A stretch of DNA of 61,329 bases from an uncultured Paracoccaceae bacterium (GTDB taxonomy: Bacteria; Pseudomonadota; Alphaproteobacteria; Rhodobacterales; Rhodobacteraceae). Numbering within the stretch: the first letter of the stretch is position 1; every line of letters starts with the position of its first letter. Positions 53,731-61,329 of the stretch are shown here, in pieces. The stretch lies in assembly GCA_937983405.1 (NCBI GenBank), contig CALJZN010000040.1:1-61329 (forward strand), in the 5' to 3' direction. Both the position numbers and the translations under genes were made by a program. The notes beneath the pieces are model-generated. The model did no database searches. It was not told the origin of the DNA and saw only the letters and a list, made by a program, of their open reading frames with translations.

Positions 53731-56190
53731 ATGCTCACCGCCTTCCGCTGGCTCCTGCGGCTTTTCGCGGGGCTGATGCTGCTTGCCGCCGGGGCGGGGC
53801 TGGTGGCCTACTACTTTGCCGCCCGGTCGTTGCCCGACTACAGCGCCACCTGGCGGCTCACGGGCGTGGGCGGGCCGGTCGAGATCGTGCGGGACAACGC
53901 CAATGTGCCGCACATCTTCGCCACGCGCGAAAGCGACGCCTTCTTCGCGCTGGGCTTCGTGCATGCGCAGGACCGGCTGTGGCAGATGATGCTTCTGCGC
54001 CGCACCGTGCAGGGCCGGCTGTCCGAGCTGTTCGGGGCGCGCACCGCGCGCACCGACGAGCTGATGCGGCGGCTCGACCTCTACGGGCTGGCGCAATCCT
54101 CGGTCGCGGCGCAGGACGAGGCGACGCGCGCCGCGCTCGAGGCCTATGCCCGCGGCGTGAATGCCTGGGTGACGGCGATCAACGAGCGCGCCCTGGGCCG
54201 GGGCGCGCCCGAGTTCTTCCTCTTCCCGGCCGACATCGCGGTCTGGGCGCCGGCGGATTCGATCGCGCTGGTCAAGCTTCTGGCGCTGCAACTGTCCTCG
54301 CAGATCCCGGCCGAGGTGCTGCGGGCGCGGCTGTCGCTGATCCTGCCTGCGGCGCGGGTGGCCGATCTTTTGCCCGACCCCCCCGGCCCCGCGGTCGTGG
54401 CCCTGCCCGACTTCGCGCAGCTCTTCCCCGAGGTCGCCCCCGATTTCGCCGCCCTCTCGGCGCCCCCGCCTCTGTCGCCAGTGGCGCCGCGGGGGATGGG
54501 CGGGGCCTCGAACGCCTTTGCCGCGGCGGCGAACCGGGCGGCGGGGATGGGCGCGCTTCTGGCCAACGATCCGCATCTGGGTTTCACCGCGCCCGCGGTC
54601 TGGTATCTGGCGCGGCTCCAGCTGTCGGGGGGCGGGGTGATCGGTGCCACCATCCCGGGCATCCCGGCGGTGCTGCTGGGCCGCAGCGAGAGGCTGGGCT
54701 GGGGGCTGACCTCGTCCTATCTCGACGATCTCGACATCCTGATCGAGCGGCTGAACCCCGACGACCCCGAGCAATACCTGACCCCCGAGGGCTGGAAGCC
54801 CTTCGCCACCCGCCGCTCGATCGTGGCGATCCGCGGTGCCCCGCCGCTCACCCTCACCCTGCGCTGGACCGAGAACGGCCCCGTCCTGCCGGGGGCGCAT
54901 TTCGACCTCGGCACGGTCACCCCGCCCGGCCATGTCGCCGCCATCGCCTGGACGGCGCTCGATCCCGCCGACACGACGATGACCGGCATCCTGCGGATCA
55001 TGCGCGCCGCCACGCTCGACGAGGCGATCGCGGCGGGGGCGCTGATCGTGGCGCCGTCGCAGAACCTCATGCTCGCCGGGGCCGAGGGCATCGCCTTCCA
55101 GATGCTGGGCGCCATGCCCCGGCGCGACCCGCTGCACCAGACGCAGGGGCGCATGCCCAGCCCCGGCTGGATCGCGGCGAACCGCTGGCAGGGCCGTTTT
55201 CCCTATGCCGAGAACCCCGCCATCCGGGCCCCCGCGACGGGGCTTCTCGGCAACACCAACAACCGCATCTCCGACCGGCCCTTTCCGCTGCATGTCAGCC
55301 ACGACTGGGGCGACACCCAGCGCATCCTGCGCTGGCTGCGGCTGATGCGCGCGCGCGAGGTGCATACCCGCGAAAGCTTCATCGAGGCGCAGCTCGACAC
55401 CGTCTCGTTCACCGCGCGCACGCTGGTGGCGCTGGTGGCGGCCGATCTCTTCTTCACCGGCGAGGCCGCGCCCGCCGCCAGCCGCGAGCGGCTGCGCCAG
55501 CGCGCGCTGGCGCTCCTGGCCGACTGGAACGGCGAGATGAACGAGCATCTGCCCGAGCCGCTGATCTACGCCGCCTGGATGCGGGCGTTGCAGGCGCGGC
55601 TGATCCGCGACGAGCTCGGGCCGCTCGCCGCCGCCTTCACCCATGTCGAGCCGCTGTTCATCGAGCGCGTCTTCCGCAACGTGGACGGGGCCGCGGTGTG
55701 GTGCAACATCATCCAGTCGGCGGTCGAGGAGACCTGCACCGACATCGCCCGCATCGCGCTGGACGAGGCGCTGCTGCGGCTGGCCGAGCGCTTCGGCCCC
55801 GCGGTCGAAAGCTGGCGCTGGGGCGATGCGCATCAGGCCGCGCACGACCACCCCGCGCTGGGCGATCTGGCGGTGCTGCGGCATTTCGTCAACATCCGCC
55901 AGTCCACCAGCGGCGACGACCAGACGCTGATGCGGGGCCTGACCGCGGGGACCGAGCCCGAGCCCTTCCTGAACGTCCACGGCCCCGGATACCGCGGCGT
56001 CTACGATTTCGGCGACCCGGATTCGTCGGTGTTCGTCATCGCCACCGGCCAGTCGGGGCATTTCCTGTCGCGCCATTACGACGATCTGGGGGAACTCTGG
56101 CGCAGGGGCGAATACATCCCGATGTCGCTGGACCCCGGGCTGGCGCGGGCGGCGGCAGTGGGCATCACCCGGATCGAGCCGCTGCCCTGA
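53731..56190 (+). CDS. Penicillin acylase family hydrolase
   Basis: 819 residues of the Ntn-hydrolase penicillin acylase/acylhomoserine lactone acylase family. The N-terminal hydrophobic helix (LLRLFAGLMLLAAGAGLVAY) targets it to the periplasm or membrane. Nucleophile region is GMGGASNAFAAA, where Ser follows the pro-region, then LLANDPHLGFTAPAVWY. VHAQDRLWQMMLLRRTVQGR is the alpha-chain signature and VISTGQ-like VIATGQSGHFLSRHYDD is near the end. Substrates could be N-acyl amines, including signalling lactones. Start ATG 53731 taken. Confidence 0.93.
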   Translation: MLTAFRWLLRLFAGLMLLAAGAGLVAYYFAARSLPDYSATWRLTGVGGPVEIVRDNANVPHIFATRESDAFFALGFVHAQDRLWQMMLLRRTVQGRLSELFGARTARTDELMRRLDLYGLAQSSVAAQDEATRAALEAYARGVNAWVTAINERALGRGAPEFFLFPADIAVWAPADSIALVKLLALQLSSQIPAEVLRARLSLILPAARVADLLPDPPGPAVVALPDFAQLFPEVAPDFAALSAPPPLSPVAPRGMGGASNAFAAAANRAAGMGALLANDPHLGFTAPAVWYLARLQLSGGGVIGATIPGIPAVLLGRSERLGWGLTSSYLDDLDILIERLNPDDPEQYLTPEGWKPFATRRSIVAIRGAPPLTLTLRWTENGPVLPGAHFDLGTVTPPGHVAAIAWTALDPADTTMTGILRIMRAATLDEAIAAGALIVAPSQNLMLAGAEGIAFQMLGAMPRRDPLHQTQGRMPSPGWIAANRWQGRFPYAENPAIRAPATGLLGNTNNRISDRPFPLHVSHDWGDTQRILRWLRLMRAREVHTRESFIEAQLDTVSFTARTLVALVAADLFFTGEAAPAASRERLRQRALALLADWNGEMNEHLPEPLIYAAWMRALQARLIRDELGPLAAAFTHVEPLFIERVFRNVDGAAVWCNIIQSAVEETCTDIARIALDEALLRLAERFGPAVESWRWGDAHQAAHDHPALGDLAVLRHFVNIRQSTSGDDQTLMRGLTAGTEPEPFLNVHGPGYRGVYDFGDPDSSVFVIATGQSGHFLSRHYDDLGELWRRGEYIPMSLDPGLARAAAVGITRIEPLP

Positions 56191-56208
56191 GCGCGCTGCC
56201 CCGCCCGC

Positions 56209-57114
56209 TCAGGCGGGGCGCTGGACCAGCGCCGCGGCGTAGTGGTTCAGGCCCTGCCCGGCCAGCGCGCGGTCCAGCAGCATCAGGCTGTCCAGCAGCG
56301 CCGCATCCTCGGGCAGGCGGAAGTTGGCCAGCACGTCGTTCAGCGCCAGCGCATAGACGACGCCGCCCAGCAGCCAGACGGCATCGGCCGGGGCCAGCCG
56401 CCGCAACTCGGGCAGGATCGCCGCGCTGTCCATCGCCTCCGAAGGATCGAGCGCCAGCATCGCCTCGACGGTGGGCCGCGCCACGCCGCGCCCGGCGGCC
56501 AGCCGCGCCCCGGCGGCGGGGTCGAAGAACCGCGGCGGCAGCGCCCCGCGCACCCGCCGCGCCCAGGTCAGCTCCTCGTCCGACCACTGGAAGCGGTCGG
56601 GCCCCACGAACTCGTAGACCGCCAGCATCCCGCCGGGCCGCAGCGCGCGCAGCGACCGGCGCAGCACCTCGGCGGTGCGGGGCATGTGGTGCAGCGCGTT
56701 GTCCCAGTAGACCAGATCGTAGCCGGCCGGATCGTCCAGCGCCGCCAGCCCGTCCCCGGACAGGAACCGCCCCCGGTCGGCCAGCCCGCGGCCCTGCCAC
56801 AGCGCGCGGCCCTGGACGACGCGGACGGCGCTGATCTCGTAGAGGTCGAAGCCCTCCACGATCCCGGCCTGCACCAGCGCAAGCTCCTTGCTGCCCGGCC
56901 CGCAGCCGACCGACAGGCCCCGCGCCAGCCGGCGCCCGCCCAGCCGGCGGCGCATCTGCGCCATCAGCCCCTCGGCCCAGCCGCTGCCCTCGGCCCCCAT
57001 CACGGCATTGATCGCCCGGATGCAGCCGGCTACCTGCCAGAACCGCCGCGGCAGGTCGTCCGGTCGCACGCCGTCCCAGTGCCGCGCCGCGGCCTCCTTC
57101 ACGCCCTCGCTCAT
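56209..57114 (-). CDS. Class I SAM-dependent methyltransferase
   Basis: 301 residues. Motif I LSVGCGPGSKELALVQ, motif II region YDLVYWDNALHHMPRTAEVL and LRPGGMLAVYEFVGPDRFQW. Target is unknown. ATG 57114 is taken since methyltransferase homology begins after it and the longer frame is shadow sequence. It follows the enoyl-CoA hydratase with a 79-bp gap and is convergent with the acylase gene. Confidence 0.88.
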   Translation of the reverse strand: MSEGVKEAAARHWDGVRPDDLPRRFWQVAGCIRAINAVMGAEGSGWAEGLMAQMRRRLGGRRLARGLSVGCGPGSKELALVQAGIVEGFDLYEISAVRVVQGRALWQGRGLADRGRFLSGDGLAALDDPAGYDLVYWDNALHHMPRTAEVLRRSLRALRPGGMLAVYEFVGPDRFQWSDEELTWARRVRGALPPRFFDPAAGARLAAGRGVARPTVEAMLALDPSEAMDSAAILPELRRLAPADAVWLLGGVVYALALNDVLANFRLPEDAALLDSLMLLDRALAGQGLNHYAAALVQRPA

Positions 57115-57193
57115 GCCGGGCAGGCCCCGCCGCGGCCGGCAACGCCATGCGGTGCCGGGCCCTGGGTTCGCGCGGCGGCTGCGGCATTCATGG

Positions 57194-57970
57194 TCACCGC
57201 CCCTCGAACACGGCGGGGCGCTTTTCCAGAAACGCCACGACGCCCTCCTGGAAGTCGCGGCTCCGGCCGCAGTCGCCCTGAAGCCGCCCCTCGAGCGCAA
57301 GCTGGGCCTCGAGGTCGTTCGTCAGCCCCTGCCGCAGCGCCTCGCGCGTCGCTCGCAGGGCGACGGTGGGGCCGTCGGCCAGCGTGCGGGCCCGCGCCTG
57401 CCAGGCGGCCTCGAAGGCGGCGTCGGGCACCGCCTCCCAGATCAGGCCCCAGTCGGCCGCCTGCCGGGCGGGGATCTTCTCGGCGAACAGCGCCATGCCC
57501 ATCGCCCGCGCCATGCCCACCAGCCGCGGCAGAAGCCAGGTGCCGCCGGCGTCGGGGAGCAGCCCGATCCGGGCGAAGGCCTGCGCGAACACCGCGCTTT
57601 CCGCCGCGATCACGACATCGGCGGCGAGCGCGAGGTTGCAGCCCGCCCCCGCCGCCGCGCCGTTGACGGCCGCGAGCACCGGGGCGGGAAAGTCGTGGAT
57701 TGCCCGCACGAGCGGGGCGTATTCGTCGTGCAGCGTGCGTTCGAGGTCGATGTTGGCCGGGTTGGCCCGGTCGCCCAGATCCTGCCCCGAGCAGAAGGCG
57801 CGCCCCGCCCCGGTCAGCACCAGCGCCCGCACCCGCCCGCCGAGGCCGCGCAGCGCGTGCAGAAGTTCGGCGCGCATCTGGGTGTTGAGCGCGTTCAGCA
57901 CCTCGGGGCGGTTGAGCGTGATGACGCCCAGCCCCGCGTCCTCGGCCACGTCGATGGTGGAGTAGAGCAT
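57194..57970 (-). CDS. Enoyl-CoA hydratase/isomerase (PaaG-like)
   Basis: 258 residues of the crotonase fold. LNRPEVLNALNTQMR, GRAFCSGQDLGD, AVNGAAAGAGCNLALAADVV and FARIGLLPDAGGTWLLPRLVG form the oxyanion and catalytic regions. The text is close to PaaG (2-(1,2-epoxy-1,2-dihydrophenyl)acetyl-CoA isomerase), but other substrates are possible; no other paa gene is present. GAGAGG precedes the ATG. It lies 24 bp downstream of ccmH and may be in its transcript. Confidence 0.9.
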   Translation of the reverse strand: MLYSTIDVAEDAGLGVITLNRPEVLNALNTQMRAELLHALRGLGGRVRALVLTGAGRAFCSGQDLGDRANPANIDLERTLHDEYAPLVRAIHDFPAPVLAAVNGAAAGAGCNLALAADVVIAAESAVFAQAFARIGLLPDAGGTWLLPRLVGMARAMGMALFAEKIPARQAADWGLIWEAVPDAAFEAAWQARARTLADGPTVALRATREALRQGLTNDLEAQLALEGRLQGDCGRSRDFQEGVVAFLEKRPAVFEGR

Positions 57971-57994
57971 CTGCCTCTCGCCTGGCCGCGCGCC

Positions 57995-58462
57995 TCAGGG
58001 TGCGCGCAGGATGTCGTTCAGACGCGCCCGTTCGTCGGCCGTCAGCGGCCGCTGGCCCTGGTCCGCCGCCGTCCGGCGCCGGCGGACATAGACCAGCGCG
58101 ATCGCCGCACCCGCCAGCAGCATCGCCGGCCCTGCAAGCCACAGCACCAGATTGCCCCCGCGGGCCGTCGGCCGCAGCAGGACATATTCGCCGAAGCGGT
58201 CCACGACGAAGGCCACCACCGCCTCGTCGCTGTCGCCCGCGACCAGACGCTCGCGCACCAGAAGGCGCAGGTCGCGGGCCAGCGGCGCGTTCGATTCGTC
58301 GATCGATTCGTTGCGGCAGACGAGGCAGCGCAGTCCCTTCGAGATCTCGCGCGCCCGCGCCTCGAGGCGCGGATCGGCCAGCACCTCGTCGGGCTGCACC
58401 GCCCCGGCCGGGGCGGCCAGGGCCAGCGCCACGACGAGCAACAGGGGCCGCACCGCCCTCAT
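57995..58462 (-). CDS. ccmH: Cytochrome c-type biogenesis protein CcmH
   Basis: 155 residues. Signal peptide ~1-21 (LLLVVALALAAPAGAV), the redox motif LRCLVCRNESIDESNA (CxxC reducing apocytochrome c), then one transmembrane helix (~107-127). ATG overlaps the ccmF stop by four bases. It delivers reduced apocytochrome to the CcmF heme lyase in the periplasm. Length is normal for the short alphaproteobacterial form (Ccl2). Confidence 0.95.
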   Translation of the reverse strand: MRAVRPLLLVVALALAAPAGAVQPDEVLADPRLEARAREISKGLRCLVCRNESIDESNAPLARDLRLLVRERLVAGDSDEAVVAFVVDRFGEYVLLRPTARGGNLVLWLAGPAMLLAGAAIALVYVRRRRTAADQGQRPLTADERARLNDILRAP

Positions 58463-60435
58463 TCGGCGGGCACCGGAACGGGGCCGGCCGGGCGGCGGGC
58501 GCCGGCGGCGATGCGGAAGCGCCGGTCGCTCAGGCTCAGCGCGCCGCCCAGCGCCATCAGCAGGCAGCCGGCCCACAGCCAGTTGGCGAAGGGCTTGATG
58601 TAGGTGCGCACCGCCCAACCCCCGCCCTCCTGCGGGTCGCCGAGCACGAGATAGATGTCGCGCCAGAAGCCGTAGTCGATGGCAGCCTCGGTCGTGGGCA
58701 TACCGGCGACGGGATAGACGCGCTTCTCGGGGAACAGCGTCACCACAGGCCGCCCGTCGCGCGCCACCTCCATCCGCGCCATGGTCGAGATGTAGTTGGG
58801 CCCCTCGACCCGCTTCACCTCGGCCAGGGTGATCGCATAGCCCGCATGCGCAAAGCTTTCTCCCGGCCGGGCCACGCGGATGTCCTCGCTCTCCCACGCC
58901 GTCAGCGCCGCGATGGCAAAAATCGTGACGCCGAGCCCCGCATGCGCCACCGTCTTGCCCCAGTCGGCCCGGGGCAGGCGGACCAGGCGGCGCAGACGCC
59001 GGGCCGCCCCCTCGCGCCCGGTGCGCTGCCACAGATCGGCCACCGCGCCCAGCACCACCCACAACCCCAGCGCCACCCCGATCGGCCCCATCGGCGCGCC
59101 CCCCGTCTGCATCGCCCAGACCGTGGCGCCCGAGGCCAGCGACAGCGCCAGCACGCCCCAGAGCGGTTGCATCGCGCGGCCCAGATCGCCCCGCTTCCAG
59201 GGCAGGATCGCGCCAAGGGGCATCAGCGCGGCGATGGCCACCACGAAGGGGGTGAAGGCCAGGTCGAAGAACGGCGGCCCGACGGTCAGCTTGCGGCCCC
59301 AGGCCATCTCGGCCACCAGCGGCCACATCGTGCCCAGGAACACCACCATGCACGAGACCGCCAGCAGCACGTTGTTGGCCACCAGCGCCGATTCGCGGCT
59401 GACGAGACCGAACACCCCCTTGGCCTCGAGCACCCCCGCCCGCGCGGCGTAGAGCGTCAGCGCGCCGCCCACGAACACCGCCAGGATGACGAGGACGAAC
59501 ACCCCGCGCTGGGGGTCGTTCGCGAAGGCATGCACCGAGGTCAAGAGCCCTGAGCGCACGATGAATGTGCCGAGCAGCGAGAAACCGAAGGCCATGATCG
59601 CTAGAAGGATCGTCCAGGACTTCAGCGCCTCGCGCTTTTCCACCACGATGGCCGAATGCAGCAGCGCCGCGGCGAACAGCCAGGGCATGAAGCTTGCGTT
59701 CTCGACCGGATCCCAGAACCAGAAGCCGCCCCAGCCGAGCTCGTAATACGCCCACCACGAGCCAAGCGCGATGCCGATGGTCAGGAACATCCAGGCGGCG
59801 AGCGTCCAGGGCCGCACCCAGCGGCCCCAGGCGGCATCGACCCGCCCCTCGATCAGCGCGGCGACGGCGAAGGAGAAGGCCATGCTCAGACCGACATAGC
59901 CGAGGTACAGGAAGGGCGGGTGAAAGGCGAGCCCCGGATCCTGCAGCAGCGGGTTGAGGTCGCGCCCGTCGAAGGGCGGCACCGCCAGCCGCTCGAAGGG
60001 GTTCGAGGTGAAAAGGATGAAGGCCAGGAAGGCCACGGCGATCGACGCCTGCACCGCCAGCACCCGCGCCCGCAGCCGCGCCGGCAGCCCGCCGCCGAAC
60101 CACGCCGCCGAGGCGCCGAACAGCGTCAGGATCAGCACCCACAGCAGCATCGAGCCCTCGTGGTTCCCCCAGACCCCCGTGATCTTGTAGAGCAGGGGCT
60201 TGGTGGTGTGCGAGTTCGCCACCACGAGCCGCAGCGAGAAGTCCGAGGTCACGAAGGCCCAGATCAGCACGGCGAAGGAAAACGCGACCAGCAGCACCTG
60301 CGCCGTCGCCGCGGGTTCGGCGACCGCCATCCAGCCCGGCCAGCCGCGCTGCGCCCCGACAAGCGGGACGATTGCCTGCACGAGTCCGACGGCGAAGGCG
60401 AGGACGAGGGCGAAGTGGCCGAGTTCGATGAGCAT
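58459..60435 (-). CDS. ccmF: Cytochrome c heme lyase subunit CcmF
   Basis: 658 residues, about 15 transmembrane segments. The heme-handling WWD region is LGWGGFWFWDPVENASFMPW, with VANSHTTKPLLYKITGVWG, GNHEGSMLLWVL, and RSGLLTSVHAFANDPQRGVF. It attaches heme from CcmE to apocytochrome c. Start ATG 60435 gives MLIELGHFAL. The gene that normally precedes it in related organisms, ccmE, is not directly upstream here; a 213-bp gap and a tail-fibre-like cluster are. Confidence 0.96.
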   Translation of the reverse strand: MLIELGHFALVLAFAVGLVQAIVPLVGAQRGWPGWMAVAEPAATAQVLLVAFSFAVLIWAFVTSDFSLRLVVANSHTTKPLLYKITGVWGNHEGSMLLWVLILTLFGASAAWFGGGLPARLRARVLAVQASIAVAFLAFILFTSNPFERLAVPPFDGRDLNPLLQDPGLAFHPPFLYLGYVGLSMAFSFAVAALIEGRVDAAWGRWVRPWTLAAWMFLTIGIALGSWWAYYELGWGGFWFWDPVENASFMPWLFAAALLHSAIVVEKREALKSWTILLAIMAFGFSLLGTFIVRSGLLTSVHAFANDPQRGVFVLVILAVFVGGALTLYAARAGVLEAKGVFGLVSRESALVANNVLLAVSCMVVFLGTMWPLVAEMAWGRKLTVGPPFFDLAFTPFVVAIAALMPLGAILPWKRGDLGRAMQPLWGVLALSLASGATVWAMQTGGAPMGPIGVALGLWVVLGAVADLWQRTGREGAARRLRRLVRLPRADWGKTVAHAGLGVTIFAIAALTAWESEDIRVARPGESFAHAGYAITLAEVKRVEGPNYISTMARMEVARDGRPVVTLFPEKRVYPVAGMPTTEAAIDYGFWRDIYLVLGDPQEGGGWAVRTYIKPFANWLWAGCLLMALGGALSLSDRRFRIAAGARRPAGPVPVPAE

Positions 60436-60600
60436 GGCTGACAGGATAGTGCGAAGCGCGGCGCCCGCCAATGGCCGATCGCCCGCGCGTGCTGTCGCAG
60501 GCGGTCGCGCCGGATGCCACGCCCGCCACAGCCCTTGTCGGGCCGGGCTCAGCCCGCCGCGAAGCGCGGGGCGGGCGGCGTCGCTCGCCGGCGCCGGCTC

Positions 60601-60630
60601 GGGCGGGTGCGGGCCGGGCGGGTGCGGGGG
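60601..60630. repeat. Two 15-bp G-rich tandem repeats
   Basis: GGGCGGGTGCGGGCC at 60601-60615 and GGGCGGGTGCGGGGG at 60616-60630, in the non-coding gap upstream of ccmF. No function assigned. Confidence 0.8.
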
Positions 60631-60648
60631 CGACCCTGGGCGGGCCGA

Positions 60649-60888
60649 TCACGGAGACGGCGGGACCAGCGCCGCCAGCAATGCCGCCCGGTCGTCGGGG
60701 TGCATGAGGGCGACGATGGCGGCAAAGTCCACCGGCTGCGCCTGTCCCAGGCTGGCGGCGACGAGCTGCCCGTCGCGCAGGACTTCGGTGATCGTCTGCA
60801 CCTGCATCCCCGCGATCCGGTCGCCCGTCTCGCTGCGGTCGAGCCGGACGAGCAGTTCGTAAAGCCGAGTGCGTTCTTCGAGGGCCAT
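60649..60888 (-). CDS. 79-residue hypothetical companion of the tail-fibre-like gene
   Basis: 79 residues with a good AAGGAGG site before ATG 60888, 11 bp downstream of the previous stop. The protein is helical: LEERTRLYELLVRLDRSETGDRI-type start (TRLYELLVRLDRSETG), then GLGQAQ-like sections and a PP-rich end. It is not assigned to a family. It follows the tail-fibre-like gene and probably forms one transcript with it. Confidence 0.7.
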   Translation of the reverse strand: MALEERTRLYELLVRLDRSETGDRIAGMQVQTITEVLRDGQLVAASLGQAQPVDFAAIVALMHPDDRAALLAALVPPSP

Positions 60889-60899
60889 GGTTTCCTCCT

Positions 60900-61329
60900 T
60901 CAGGATATGATCGCGCGGTCGGTCACCCGCCGCCAGCTGGTGCCATCCGAGAACGCCAGCACCGCGCCGCCGCTTTCGTTCGAGACGTAGATGATCGCCC
61001 CTGCGCCCATACCGTTTGCCGAGGGCACGGTGGCGACGGTGAAGCTGCCGACCCTGACGGCACCGTTGACGTGCAGCGGCGCGGTCGGCGAGGTGGTGCC
61101 GATGCCGACCGCGCCGGAGGACGCGATCCGCATCCGCTCGCCGTAGGACCCGGCGGCGTTGCGGGTGGCGAAGCGCAGCGCCGCTTGCATCCCGCCGCCG
61201 TCGGGCGCGGCCTCGACCGTCGCCACAAGGCCGGCGCCCACGACATAAGCCCCGGTGTCGGAAACCCCGTGGAACTGGATGTCGCCGAGACTGTCGCCCG
61301 GCTCCACGACCGTATGGGTGCCGACCGTC
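60900..61329 (-). CDS. Tail-fibre-like protein, 5' end outside window
   Basis: The frame is open to the window edge; 142 residues of the C-terminal part are seen. The motif GERMRIASSGAVGIGTTSPT followed by APLHVNGAVRVGSF is common in phage tail-fibre and related bacterial surface proteins, often in DUF-type collagen-like or beta-helix fibres. The last ~40 residues (GAIIYVSNESGG, LAFSDGTSWRRVTD) resemble fibre tip text. It may belong to a prophage, a tailocin or a contractile particle that begins right of the window. GC content is as high as neighbours. Confidence 0.7.
   Translation of the reverse strand, partial: TVGTHTVVEPGDSLGDIQFHGVSDTGAYVVGAGLVATVEAAPDGGGMQAALRFATRNAAGSYGERMRIASSGAVGIGTTSPTAPLHVNGAVRVGSFTVATVPSANGMGAGAIIYVSNESGGAVLAFSDGTSWRRVTDRAIIS

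Noticed and set aside
50823-53738. Long minus-strand frame upstream of the SufBCD-component gene
   Set aside because: It runs antisense through hemB and the SYLF gene; only the last ~175 codons are real, as shown by the GTG with a ribosome site.
60900-61329. Gene transfer agent tail protein
   Set aside because: The visible text is a generic fibre motif and none of the conserved GTA gene order is present.

Overview
The window is about 61 kb of very GC-rich DNA (GC at most third codon positions, roughly 70% overall by eye). It reads as a chromosomal segment of an alphaproteobacterium of the order Rhodobacterales. Supporting signs are a class II (B12-dependent) ribonucleotide reductase NrdJ as the RNR present, a PAS_5-family protein, the small membrane protein annotated in this order as 'component of SufBCD complex', a zinc-site-less HemB, a Hint/RTX secreted protein, and LivKGFHM- and YejA-type transport genes. 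The genus cannot be fixed from the sequence alone. No IS element, integrase or CRISPR array was seen. The only phage-like material is a tail-fibre-like pair at the right edge.

Left part (1-9.3 kb): the end of a YibQ-like polysaccharide deacetylase converges on a minus-strand series: ppiD-like chaperone, trpE, an aminotransferase, xanthine phosphoribosyltransferase (gpt) and fabI. Divergent from these are pdxH, a two-domain cold-shock protein and a DUF192 protein. A tRNA-Pro(TGG) follows; its 3' end is reiterated as 12-bp tandem repeats. A 640-bp non-coding stretch then carries a hairpin and a promoter with two candidate NrdR boxes ahead of nrdJ. A lower-GC Mrr-N-like small gene trails nrdJ.

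Middle (14-30 kb): a luciferase-like monooxygenase, the rpsB-tsf translation operon, an FAD oxidoreductase and a SulP anion transporter. Next come a peroxiredoxin-like protein and phoR-phoB with a tandem Pho-box array but no pst/phoU genes between them. A trans-sulfuration enzyme follows, then the tightly coupled yicC-gmk-gamma-carbonic-anhydrase operon, a PAS_5 protein and class II DAHP synthase, which feeds the same aromatic pathway as TrpE. A possible decayed gene precedes the liv operon.

Right-centre (30-47 kb): livK, terminator, livG-livF-livH-livM and a MobA/MocA-like nucleotidyltransferase form a branched-chain-amino-acid-type ABC uptake operon. After a small membrane protein comes an RTX-repeat/Hint protein with a long structured leader. 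Then come psuK-psuG (pseudouridine salvage) and a DUF502 membrane protein. The next intergenic gap holds a convincing promoter-hairpin-terminator cassette on the minus strand, a candidate unannotated sRNA. Beyond it is an apparent four-gene operon: YejA-like binding protein, AMP-forming acyl ligase, a CPRC protein of unknown function and a Bcr/CflA efflux pump.

Right part (46.7-61.3 kb): mfd, the SufBCD-associated membrane protein, hemB, a Tat-type SYLF lipoprotein, a 3-hydroxyisobutyrate-dehydrogenase-like enzyme, a penicillin-acylase-family hydrolase, a methyltransferase, an enoyl-CoA hydratase/isomerase, and ccmF-ccmH for cytochrome c maturation. Where ccmE would be expected upstream of ccmF there is instead a tail-fibre-like protein running off the window and a 79-residue companion. 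Most of the window is ordinary housekeeping sequence; the most promising unexplained items are the minus-strand sRNA candidate, the nrdJ control region with its Mrr-N companion, the CPRC-protein operon and the tail-fibre edge.
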